Of a stretch of 64,000 nt of DNA, positions 21,195 through 32,242 are shown piece after piece. Numbering within the stretch: position 1 is the first letter of the stretch; every line of letters starts with the position of its first letter. The position numbers were made by a program, and so were the translations under genes. This DNA is from Scilla litardierei (lineage: Eukaryota; Streptophyta; Magnoliopsida; Asparagales; Asparagaceae). Under the pieces are notes generated by a model that saw nothing but the letters and a program-made list of their open reading frames with translations, made no database searches and was not told where the DNA came from. The DNA lies in assembly GCA_030789695.1 (NCBI GenBank), contig CM061141.1, positions 278,449,871 through 278,513,870 of the forward strand. Direction: 5' to 3'.

Positions 21195-24100
21195 TCACGT
21201 GTCAGGGAACAAAAGTGGGTATCGCTCTCTCATCTCGTCTTCTCTCTCCCAAGTAGACTCTCCTGGCGAGCCGTGTCACCACATCACTCTAACAAGATCG
21301 ACTGTCTTGTTCCGGAGTGACTTCTGACGCTTGTCCAAAATCTGTACTGGCTGCTGGTCATACGTCAGATCGGGGCGAACGGTGATCTCCGAGAAATACA
21401 CAGCATGAGATGGATCGCTGATGTACCGACGAAGCTACGACACATGGAAGACATCGTGAACTCCTTCCAAAGATGGCGGTAAGGCTAAGCGGTAGGCTAC
21501 CTCACCAACTCTCTCCAGAATGTCAAACGGTCCAATGTATCTCGTACTCAGCTTCCCTCATTTCCCAAAGCGAATCACTCCTCTATTCGGGGAAATCTTT
21601 AGGAACACATGGTCACCTGGCTGAAACTCCAAAGGACGATGTTTAGCATCAGCCCAATGCTTGAAACGGTCCTGAGCAATCCTCAGCTTCTCCCGTATGT
21701 TCCTCACAACATCCACTACCTCCTCGATCATCTCAGGTCCTAACAGCTCCCTGTCTCCAATGTCATCCCAGCTCAGTAGCGATCGACATTTCTTCCCATA
21801 TAGCGTGGCGAAAGGTGACATGCCAATACTCGCCTGGAAGCTGTTATTGTAGGCAAACTCAACAAGGTGGAGATGATCTTCCCAAGATCCCTTGAAGTCC
21901 AACAGGCACGCCCTCAGCATGTCCTCCAAGATCTGGATCATCCTCTCGGACTGGCCATCCGTCTGCGGGTGGTACGCCGTGCTGAAACTCAGACTCGTAC
22001 CCAAGCTCTTCTGTAGACTCTGTCAAAACTGAGACGTGAACCTCGTGTCTCTGTCCGACACGATACTCACGGGGACTCCGTGAAGTCGTACTATCTCCTG
22101 CACGATTCACGTTACATCACTATCTAACTAGGAAAAGGAAATAGAAACGGAGAGTAAAAGAATTTACCTCCATGTATCTCCTCGCTAGTGTCTCAGTAGA
22201 CTGTCCTACTCGGAAAGGAATAAAGTGTGCGGATTTGGTTAATCGGTCTACGATCACCCAAATCGCGTCATTCTGCTTCGGACTCCGAGGTAGTCCAGTC
22301 ACGAAATCCATAGTGATGTGTTGCCACTTCCACTCCAGAATCAGAAGCGGTTGTAGCAACCCTGCCGTACGCTGATGCTCTGCCTTTACCTGCTGGCAAA
22401 CCAGACACTTGGCTACACTCCGAGCCACACTCCTCTTCATACCATGCCACCAATAGTTCAGGCGAAGGTCCTTATACATCATGGTCCCACCAGGATGCAT
22501 AGAATACGGCGAACTGTGTGCCTCAACCAACAACTCCTCTCTGATATCTCCAGCTGGCACACACAACCTGGCTCCAAATCTCAACGAACCATCATCATGA
22601 ATCAAGAAGTCAGTTCGCAGACCGGCTTCCACCTGCCCTCGTATCTTCACCAACTTCGGGTCTCCAGCCTGTTCAGCCTTGATCCTATCCACGATCGTCG
22701 ACTGTATCTGCAAACACATCAACGAAGAGGCCTCTCCAGGAAGAACAATCTCAATACCAGACTCACAAAAATCCTGCTGCATCTCCACTGCGAAGTCAAC
22801 ATCACCACTGCTGGAAGCCTACTCAGCGCATCCGGAACCACATTCACCTTGCCAGGGTGATACTGCAGATCGATCTCATAATCCGCCATGAGCTCCAACC
22901 ACCGACGCTGTCGCATGTTGAGCTCCTTCTGAGTAAAAATGTACTTCAAGCTTTTGTGATCGGTGAAGATCTTCACCTTTTCACTCAGCAGGAAGGGCCT
23001 CCAAATCTTCAGTGCAAACACGACTGCTGCAAACTCCAAGTCGTGCGTCGGGTAATTCTTCTCATGGGTCTTAAGCTGACGTGAAGCATACACTACCACG
23101 TGCCCATGCTGATGCAATACACAACCGAGACCTTTGCCAAAAGCATCGTAAAAGATCTCGAATCCTCCACTCCGATCAGGCACAGCAAGATCAGGGGTAG
23201 TCGTCAGCCTCTCCTTCAGAACACCAAAAGCATCCCCACAATCATCAGACCAAACAAAAGGTACATCCTTCCGCGTCAGTCTGGTCATCGGCTCAGCAAT
23301 ACGGGAGAAGTCCTTAATGAACCGCCGGTAATAACCTGCATGCCCAAGGAAACTCCGGATCTCAGACGCTGACTGCGGAACAGGCCACTCCCTGATAGCC
23401 TTGATCTTCTCGGGGTCCACTGAAATACCATCTCCTGTCACCACATGCCCGAGAAAAGTAACTCTGTCCAGCCAAAACTCGCACTTGGAATACTTAGCAT
23501 ACAACCGATGCTTCCAAAGATCTCCAACACTGTCCTCAAGTGCGATGCATGCTCTTCTTCTGACTTTGAGTAGATCAAAATGTCGTCAATGAAGATAACG
23601 ACAAACTTGTCTAAAAAGTCATAGAAGATCAGATTCATCATATTCATAAAAACTGCGGGTGCGTTGGTTACACCGAAAGGCATAACCACGAACTCGTAGT
23701 GTCCATACTTCGTCCTGAATGCTGTCTTCGAAACATCTTCCTTCCTCACCTTCAGCTGATGATAACCGCTCCTCAGATCCAACTTAGAGAATAACCTCGA
23801 TCCCCCCAAGCTGATCAAAGATGTCATCTATACGAGGCAACGAATATCGATTCTTGACGATCACCGCATTCAACTCCCGGTAGTCCACACACATGCGACG
23901 CGAACCATCCTTCTTCTTCACCAGCAAGACCGGTGCTCCCCACGGAGACACACTGGAATGAATGCAACCCTTCTGAAGAAGTTCGTCCAGCTGCTTTTGT
24001 AATTCTTCCAATTCTGCTGGTGCCATGCGATAGAGCACCTTCGAGATAGGCTACGCTCCCGGAATAAGATCGATCGAAAACTCGAGAGCTCGATCGGGCG

Positions 24101-24585
24101 GCAATTCAGACATCTCCTCGGGGAAGACGTCGTCAAATTCATGCACCACCGCTGGTCTACACTGCTCCATCTGCATAGCAACGATCTCCACCGGCTTGGC
24201 CCAAAACCTGACCGGACCAAGTGAACTGCTGCCACGGCTGAACTCGAACACCGGATGGCCTAGAATCTCGAACACCACCTTCTTCCTCTGGCAATCGATC
24301 GTGGCATAGAAAATCCCAAGCCAGTCCATCCCAAGAATGGCATCATAGTTGATGATGTCGTGGACAATGAAGTCGATGTAGAGCTCATGTCCACAGACCA
24401 CCAAAGGGCAAGAATTGCAACCACGATGCACGCGATCACGCCATTTCCTGTAATGATATCCCAACTCTTGGGAAGAGGGGAAGTCGACAAGGAATGCTTC
24501 TCCACGAAGCTCCGGGAAATAATGCACATCGATGCACCAGAGTCGAAGAGGACTCGTGCAGGAAATGTGCAGACCAAAATCACAC
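21195..24585 (-). pseudogene. pol: Chromo-1 pol: protease, RT, RNase H, integrase, chromodomain-like tail
   Basis: Order on minus: protease [13 protein letters not shown] (about 24550); reverse transcriptase with [38 protein letters not shown] and FIDDILIYS (23585); RNase H with [16 protein letters not shown]; integrase zinc part (HPGG, CLVCQQVKAEH), core [20 protein letters not shown] and the SER...ED glutamate; then a tail ending STWERE, like the chromodomain of Tekay elements. Damage: frameshifts near 24430, 23810, 23510 and 22790, TGA for Trp near 22020, and stops near 24050 and 21557. A 70-bp intron-like segment lies at 22098-22167. It would make, process and integrate the cDNA; this copy cannot. 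Confidence 0.94.
22098..22167 (-). other. Intron 2 of Chromo-1, inside integrase
   Basis: 70 bp, GTAAATT...GTGCAG on minus. It interrupts integrase between the codons for RRYME and EIVRLHG, so removing it joins the two parts in frame. Same position and length as 56588-56657 in Chromo-2. Confidence 0.78.
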
Positions 24586-24694
24586 CTAACGAGCAATCTA
24601 ACAATCAAATCCTATTCTAGCAAACATAACAAGCAGCCAACCAAATTCCAACAAACAGACTAACTAAGAAAGAAACAACTAGGATGAAGGTTAC
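24586..24694 (-). other. Intron 1 of Chromo-1, at the gag/protease junction
   Basis: 109 bp, GTAACCTT...TCGTTAG on minus. Removing it joins AIAG to [16 protein letters not shown] in frame. It contains stop codons in every gag-compatible reading. Same boundaries as 54058-54168 in Chromo-2. Confidence 0.75.
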
Positions 24695-25812
24695 CTGCAA
24701 TAGCATCATCCTCAGTCTCAGCCTCAACTGCAGTCATCAGGAAAGCCTACCTCCTTGGCTGAACATCCTGCTGAAAAGCCTGCCTCTGCGGAACGATAGG
24801 CGCTCCACGTCCAGCAGGTACAGGTGCCTTCTGCTGCAACGACTGAGCTGCAACTGGTCCCCTCCACGGCTGCTTAGACTTCGGACAGTCCCTCATGACA
24901 TGCGCAGGATCACCACAAACCAAGCACTGTCCCAACATCTTCCGGCATTGATCCTTGACATGCCCGGTCTTACCACAGAAATGGCAAGTCTTCTGCGTAG
25001 GAGGTCCTCCTGGCCTCTTGAACTGTACCGGCTGATTGGGCCTGAACCTTGGTCTCATCACTGCCCTGGCCTGCTCCACAGGCCTCTTCCCAGCTCCAGA
25101 AGCACATCCTCTCTTCTGGTTCACAATCTTCTCCTGCCTCTTCGCTGCAATCAGAACCTTCTGATAGGACTCCGAATCAGAAGAAGACACAAAGTTCTGA
25201 AGATCCAAAGAAAGCCCCTGCAGAAACCTCTGGGCCCTCTCATCAGCATCCTGCACCATCTTCGATGCGAAACGGCTCAGCCTGGTGAACTCCTGGTGGT
25301 ACTGGTCCACCGTCATGCTCCCCTTCTTCAGGTCGATGAAGCGCTGCGCCATCTCCCTCCTGGCAGCCTTCGAATCTGGACTTGAAAGTAGCCCAAGATA
25401 TCGGCTCCTCCAGCATCTCCTCCTCAACATCCCACCAGTTCCGAGCATTATCTCTAAGCTGTCTCTTCGCCAAGTCAACCCATCCAGTCGGGTCGACCTT
25501 CGACATCTTCAGGTTGTCCTCCATATTCCTAGTCCATTCGTCAGCAGCTAGAGGTCCTTCGGTCCCATCAAAGTAATCGGGGACCAGCTCCCGAAACTGC
25601 TTCGCTCCTGGCTCGGAGCGAGGAACATTCTGGACTGGCTGTGCTGCTCGAGCAGGCGGAACATTCCGGGCATTCTGTAGCATCCCCTGCTGCACTTGCA
25701 TCATCTGATGCATCATCTGCATAATCTCCACATTGGTGGGCTCTCGGTCCGGCTCCTCGACACGAGGGGGCACACCACCAGCAGCAGCTCGGGTATTCCG
25801 TCTTCCAGACAT
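24695..25812 (-). pseudogene. gag: Chromo-1 gag
   Basis: Starts ATG at 25812 and reads the capsid-type helical domain (FDGTEGPLAADEWTRNMED, WWDVEEEMLEEPISWATFK, QRFIDLKKGSMTVDQYHQEF) and two CCHC knuckles near the C-terminus (CHFCGKTGHVKDQC, CLVCGDPAHVMRDC). Compared with Chromo-2, 17 bp are missing at about 25371 between two CGA copies, which shifts the frame. TAG at about 24748 replaces a Gln codon before the intron. Gag packages the RNA. Confidence 0.94.
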
Positions 25813-25959
25813 CTAATGACACAGAAAAACAAAATAAAATACGACTCTCAGCCTATGACTCGGGTGTCGAAATTATTTATTGGACATTCTATAATTCTTA
25901 TCGTTGTTCCGATTAAGTCACAGTTATAGAGTGGACCTGCATGGGCCACCCACAAAACC

Positions 25960-28298
25960 TGTCACGACCCGCTACCCTAAAACGGAGGTGAAGCATGACG
26001 AGGCCCGCTCAGACGAGGAGCTGTGAGGCTCCAGCCTGTAAAGCATCTGGGATATCACGCAGATCCCTGTAATGTGACACGGAACAAAGATAACAATAAT
26101 AGAAAGAGGCAAATAAATAAATTATTCATCTCAATGTCTAATAAAAATTTGTCCAACAACCAGAACAGCCACCAGGCTAACAAAAGAGTCCAAAAGAAAA
26201 GGCCCAGCATGGCCAACAACGAAGGTAACAACAAAATGGTGTTACTCACCGACAAGCTAACAACAGACTAACAAAGAGAAACGACGAAGGAACACTAGGA
26301 CTGGTCACCGGTGTCCTCGTACTCCACGTCAGCAACGGAATCAGGCTCAAACAACACGAACTCGTCGTCCCCAGCTACAGTCTCTGGCTCAGCAACTAAC
26401 ATGCGACACCCAAAGAGAAGGGGCACATGTCAGCAAAGTCTACAAGACTTTGTGCAAGCAAACTAAAAGGAAGGTAAAAGCAACCTAGCAATTCTAAAGT
26501 ATGTATGACATGACATGTATATAAGAGGTGTAGCAAATAAGTAAAAATAACAAGTATGACATGGAAACATGGAAATGACAAGGAGACAAGTATACATTCA
26601 CAAGGACAAGTACAAGTATAGTAATCACGTCGTGCACAAAGATTCTGCCCTTTGGCTAGAGAGGCTGTACGGGCCAACTCTTACGCTCAAGTGACCGTTT
26701 ATCCCTACCCCTCCACGTGTGTCGAGCCAGGGCCTTACCCCCGAACACGGAATGCTCGCTTCTGGATCACGAGCCAGGAAGTGTTTTTAACAAGTATGGC
26801 GTAGGGTTATGCCCGCATAGCAGGTGCCTAGCCGGAAACACGGATTGTACAAGGATTTTGTAGCGTGTACTACGATGCAACATACAAATCAAATGGCATG
26901 TAAGAATGCAAATGCATGGTAGATATTCAATTAAAATGCCTACCGTTAAAGAAAGTAAACGTGACGGGCAAATGCATGAAATGACATGACAAAAGGCAAT
27001 TCTAGCTTCTTTGTCAAGCTACAATTTGAAATTGCGCCTAGACCGCTATCATTTCACGATCTAGTCTCTTGCACGCTAAAAGCAAGGAAATGGCCTAAAG
27101 CATGGCCTAAAACAAGGTTGGCAAGTTTCACTTGCCTGGTTCCAGTGATGACGGTCGACGTGAGTTCGCTATTCTACAGGAATGGGTCACGTAAATGCAG
27201 AAGAAGAATCCACGATCACGGGCGACAATGAAAACTGCAGGTAGAAGTGGATTCCAGCGATCTCCGGGTTGCCGTCGTCAGATCTGAGCTAGTACGGTAG
27301 CGGAAGAGCGATCCCAGGAAGAAGTTGCGGCTGAAGGGCTGAGGGTGTTGGAGATGATCTCAGGGAGAAAGAAGGGGGTTTTTGGGTTGGCCGGTGGCCT
27401 ATATGGTGATTGCCGGCGCACTGGAGGGTGAGAGGGAGCACGGGAGGTTGAGGAAGGGTAGGAGGAAGGTTGGGGGATGATGGAGAAGAAATGTCGGCTA
27501 GAAAATATGAAGGAAAGATAGAAAGGATCGAGGGTTTAAATAAAGAAAAGGTGCGGCGGCTGCAACTTAACCTAGGGTTTCTGGGCATATTAGTCGGTCA
27601 GTGAAGAGTGGTCGACCGACTAGTTTGGGAACTAGTCGGTCGGTCGTCCAACTGAGACTGACTAAAAGGCAAACAGTGAACAGGGTCGACACAGGGTAGA
27701 TAGATTTAGTCGGTCTGTGAAGATCTGTTAACCGACTAGTTTGGAAACTAATCGGTCGGTGAATGTTCATTGACCGACTAAGGGCTAAATGTGATAGACA
27801 AAAGTACTGAGAGTTAGTCGGTCTGAGAAGAAAGTCTAACCGACTAGTTTCTCAACTAGTCGATCGATAGTCATTCTTTGACCGACTAACTGTAAACAGT
27901 AACTCGGCTGTCAGAAAGATCTCAGAATTAGTCGGTCTGAGAACAAGTTCTAACCGACTAGTTTGGGAACTAGTCGGTCGATGAACGTGCTTAGACCGAC
28001 TAAGGGTAAACAGTAACTCAACTGAAATATACAAGATGCACTAGTCGGTTCATGAAGAGTTGCCGACTGACTAGATTGCAATCTAGTCGGTGGGTTCTCC
28101 TTCTTGAACCAACTAAGATGGACGAAAATTCTAGAAATGAAGCGCGAAGCTTCGGAAAGATTCCTATGGCTTCTAAGATCACTCTAGCTCTAAGATATGG
28201 ACGCTAAGAAGAACGTCCAACAGGGAAAACATACAAAGAAGAGAACAACCATAATATATTTATAATAGCCAAAACATAGATAAAAACCAGTCGTTACA
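25960..28298 (-). repeat. Chromo-1 5' LTR
   Basis: 2339 bp, TGTCACGACC to CAGTCGTTACA, matching 18814-21148. Includes the palindrome array and TATTTAAA (27535-27542 on minus). Confidence 0.96.
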
Positions 28299-28303
28299 GT
28301 CTG
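28299..28303. repeat. Target site duplication GTCTG, right copy, for Chromo-1
   Basis: Matches 18809-18813. Copia-2 resumes directly after it. Confidence 0.96.
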
Positions 28304-28695
28304 TCAACCCAAGCTGATCTCTATCCTATCAACCAATTGAGTGACGATTGTACATCAGTCGACTGACAACTTCAGTGGTGGTTCGTTAACTCGATCTGAG
28401 CCGTCGATCTGACTATCCAACGGCCCAGATTCATTTGACCCCAACTTATCTTCACGAGGCCATCGATTATTTCTCTCTCATCTGATTCGACTTCACTCGT
28501 CTTCCTCCTTCGAAAACCAACCGTTTTCTTCGACTTCCTCGTCGATTCGAAGATCCACCCATCGATATGTCTCCCCAATCATCTGATTGAGAGTTTGGTT
28601 CTCTCCTTCCCCATCAATCGGTGCAGATTAGGCATATCTCTCTGATGTCGTTTGTTCATGCTCAATTTTTATCATCGTTTCTCTTGAATCATAAG
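28304..28695 (+). other. Copia-2 leader between palindromes and 3' ORF
   Basis: Contains palindrome TCAGTCGACTGA (28355-28366) and then a C/T-rich stretch. I see no TATA box and no coding. It probably corresponds to the leader of the extra ORF. Confidence 0.5.
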
Positions 28696-30227
28696 ATGGA
28701 TCCTCCCAAGACCAAAGGGAAATCCGTTGTTCCTAAACAACCTAGGAACTCTAAGCCCAGTGCTATCAAATCCAAGAAACCCTATAAAGCCTGAACCAAG
28801 CATCCAGAACCTCCCTCCGACGTTTCAGATAATTCTGCCTCCGCTTCTGACTCAACTTCTTCTTCCACCGAATAAGAAGCCTTCGTTAAGCCTCTTCTAA
28901 AGCATCCACATAGACCCATTGGTGTTCACATCAATGAGCCTATCACTGAGGCTGAGCCTACTCGTGTGGCTACTGATACCCACCCCAGGACTATTCCCGC
29001 TTCAACCCAAGGCCAAAATCATACCAGACCTCCTCCAGCAAATCCTCTTGTGCTTATTTGTCGAGACGATGCTTGTCTGGCAAAATTTCATGCTATGCTT
29101 GGGATCAAGCTCCTTCATGAGCGATTCATTGTGTTTCAGGCCTTCACCGCTGAGAGACTATCCGATATTCTCACGTCAACCCATTTGGGTGATCTGTTTC
29201 GTTTCTCTCAGGTCGACTCTCCTCGTGCATATCCATTCCTTTTCAAGATATTTTATGCCAACCGCATTCGCGGTGAGTATGCTGACATGGATGAGATTGA
29301 CACAGTTTTTCAGGTGACCCGTATCAAGCTTGACCCTACTCTCCTAGGAACCATTCTTAGTATTCCTTCCATTGGCTCATTACCTACTGATATCTCTCTC
29401 TCAGACGTTGCAGATCTTGATCAGACTGTCCTTCAGGACATGTTCTCTGTGATCCCTTCATATCTATCTTCTAGCATCTGGGCTTCCATGTTTTCTGCTA
29501 GAGGTTAGGCTGTTCACTTAGTGGTGAAGTCCAACATCTTGCCGAAATATGCCTCCTCTGATTAGCCTTCTCAGGAGATTCTCCGCTGTATGTATGCCAT
29601 TTTCTCTGGTATGTCTGCGAACTGGGTCGGAGTCCCCTTGATTTGATGGACAAGGTCGAGTTCACTACTTCCTCCTCTCACATTCCTTATAGAGGACTCC
29701 TTACTTTAGACTTTCGTCATTTCGGGATCGATCTGACTCCTTATGAGCCCATGCCCCTTGGCCCTCTTCTCGATGCTTCTGCTAAGTCGAAGACCTCTTC
29801 GGCTCTGCAGACAGCATCAAAGAAGAGGCAGTCTCCTTCAGCTCCGTCTTCATCAACCGTTCCACCCTCTGATCAGCCCTCTTCCTCTGCTGCACCCTCT
29901 CGTGATCTGTTGGACGAGAATGTGTCTGGTATCTATGAGTTGTTTCATCTGATATTCCAGCATCAGGGCATTCCTTTCCCTGATCATCTCAGACCTTTTG
30001 TACCATCTCCTCAGCCTTCTCAGCCTCCTCCTCCGGTCATCACTGGGCTTTCTAAGCATCCTGTTGACAATGCTCCTAAGCCGGTTGCTTCTCCAGATCC
30101 TAAGGATGTCTCCACTACTATTGCTGTTGCTCCTCTTCTCGAGGACACTCCAGATGATCCAGAGGCCCAGGAGTTCCAAGTTGAGTTGGCTACTCCTGTT
30201 CACTCCTCAGCTGCTAATTTGGATTAA
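28696..30227 (+). pseudogene. Extra 3' ORF of Copia-2
   Basis: ATG at 28696 (MDPPKTKGKSVVPK, basic start). The frame has TGA at 28792, TAA at 28873, TAG at 29506 and another TAG near 29563. A frameshift near 29640 puts the rest in the frame ending at 30227. Conserved part: LHERFIVFQAF, AYPFLFKIFYANRIRGEY, ILSIPS, SNILPKYASSD, RCMYAIFSGMSANW, HIPYRGLLTLDFRHFGIDL. These line up in order with the Copia-1 ORF (1187-2498) and more distantly with the Athila ORFs. The tail is Pro/Ser-rich. No membrane segment or enzyme motif. Function unknown. Confidence 0.7.
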
Positions 30228-31092
30228 TACTTCACAGAGACTACTCACCCTTAGTTCTAGATTTATTGTTAGGGCTGAGAGTTTGAGTGTCTGTTTGTAT
30301 TTTGATTTGTTTTATGTACTGATGGATGATGTTGTATGTATGACGATCATATTTTTTATGTACATGGAGTTGATGTTGTATTTTGTACTCCTTGTATCTT
30401 GTGATTATATATATGACAATGTTTTTACTTCATCATATACTGCTTTACACTATGTCTCATTTTTATGTTGATTGGATGAACATTGTGAAATTGTCTCTTT
30501 GTTTGCTATGTTATATACATGATGTGATGTGAGACGTTCTTCTCATTTGTTTATGAAATGTTGATATTGGATTCTCGTTCCTTTAATCAACTAATATTTC
30601 TTGTGTTTATGAGTTTTTGGTATATATATCAATGAGATGCACCTTCGTGAGATTTTTCTCCGATTTTATGTTGGCATCACATTTGATATACATCCTATCT
30701 TTAGACTCTCATGATTGTTTTAGTACTTATTTAGCACTATTTTTGTTATTATTCTACTCCCACTTTTTGGATAATGCCATAGGAGGAGAGAAATAAACAT
30801 ATCATAATTATGTGCTAAGTAAATTCTAATTCTAAACTTGAATCTAAGATTGAAGTTGTCTTAGATTCAGTGGGAGAAAAATATAATGAATTTGGATTAT
30901 AAAATCCTAGATTTCAAGATTTTCAAGATTTCAAGAAAATTATTTAATTCATACATATCTTACATATTCGCTTCAATTGATCTATAGATGCCCTTATATA
31001 CATTGACTAACTTGATTGGCATCTATGTAGGGGAGTAAGTTTTCATTAAGCACAATTATTTATCTTTTTGTTTATGTTTGTTTGTCATCATC
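30228..31092 (+). other. Copia-2 3' non-coding tail
   Basis: AT-rich, with no convincing frame. It leads to the polypurine tract. Confidence 0.6.
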
Positions 31093-31106
31093 AAAAAAGG
31101 GGAGAA
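31093..31106 (+). other. Copia-2 polypurine tract
   Basis: AAAAAAGGGGAGAA after TCATCATC, the common Copia arrangement before the 3' LTR. Confidence 0.8.
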
Positions 31107-31317
31107 TTTAAGTATTGGACTTCTCCTTACTTGGTGTTAATGATGAGTAAACATAAATACTTGTGACTAATCTCCTATTTGCAGTAAATCCATTGCATAA
31201 GCATATCATGAAGATCAATTAGCAATGGATGTCACTCAAAGATCAATGAAAGCATGAAAAGTGGATTGGATGATTAAAGATGGTGATTGAAGCTCATAGA
31301 AGACTTCAAGCTTATAC
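31107..31317 (+). repeat. Copia-2 3' LTR, left fragment
   Basis: Begins TTTAAGTATTGG (the terminal TG has decayed) and runs to CAAGCTTA, where Athila-1 DNA starts. The remaining LTR is at 60195-60566. Confidence 0.65.
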
Positions 31318-32242
31318 TTTTGGGTTTTTGGCTATACACATGTGTACTCTCCCAAGTGGGAGAACGGTACACGACGAGGGGATTTGCACCAAGTAAAATA
31401 AAAATGAAATCGGATTCTAAACACTTGGGCAAAGGAGATATTTCTTGCTAATCGGAGCATAGGCTAAATGGGTTATCCTAGTCGTTAATTGTGGAATCCC
31501 GACACATGCGAAATGAAGTACACGATATATATATATATATATAGCATGCAGAAGCAGACAGGGAAAATAAATACCGCATATTCAAATCGAAGCATGATAA
31601 TCTAGGGGTCATTCCTGGACAGGTATATAAAGTAAAATCACAAAGTAGAAGCACACCAAACAACTAGGCACGACGCACGACTCACAAAAAGCTAAGTGGA
31701 CCCACGATGCGTGAAATGTAAGAGAACTCGAAATCCTAGGGTTAGTGAATGTGATTATCGATGCCATGCTAGGTGTGTGTGATTTTGTGGCGATTCATCA
31801 TAGGGTTCATCTCTAGGAGAAAGAGATAAAACGAAGAGAAGAGAAAAAAAAGAAAAAAGAAAAAAATAGAAAACACGATGAAAACGACACAAAAACGAAA
31901 AAGAAAGACTCAAATGGCGCACACGGTGCGACTCCCCTAAGCTGAAGCTTGCATTGCCCACAATGCAATATGAGTGAGTACGGGAGGGCAATGAAGATGG
32001 GGGGAATACGCACCGACACAAAAAGAAATACAAACGAGAAAAACACAGAGATGGAACTGAAAATAAAGAAAAATCAAAATCAAACCACATGACACGAAAA
32101 TAGAAATAAAACCACACGACACGACACATGAAAACATGCACACAAAAGTCGATTTCCCCCAAGCTGAACATGACAAGCTAGCAAAATGATATGATCAATG
32201 TGATGCAGAAATATGCTAGGGGAAAATCGGAAAAGAGAGAAA
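31318..32242 (-). other. Athila-1 3' non-coding tail (truncated)
   Basis: Related to NA-1 6440-7400. Contains PPT-like boxes on minus at 31932-31943 and 32155-32165 and an AT microsatellite at about 31526-31544. No coding. Confidence 0.8.

Larger units (their letters stand above)
18814..28298 (-). mobile_element. Chromo-1: complete Ty3 chromovirus (Del/Tekay-like)
   Basis: 9485 bp, LTRs of 2335 bp (18814-21148) and 2339 bp (25960-28298), TG...CA ends and a GTCTG duplication. The interior on minus holds gag with two zinc knuckles, protease, reverse transcriptase, RNase H, integrase and a chromodomain-like tail. The pol region has several frameshifts and stops. Two intron-like gaps match those of Chromo-2. 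Next to the 5' LTR I found no standard PBS. Confidence 0.96.

Noticed and set aside
25940..25959. Primer binding site of Chromo-1
   Set aside because: GGTTTTGTGGGTGGCC next to the LTR matches no tRNA 3' end I know, and the usual tRNA-iMet site is absent. Left unassigned.
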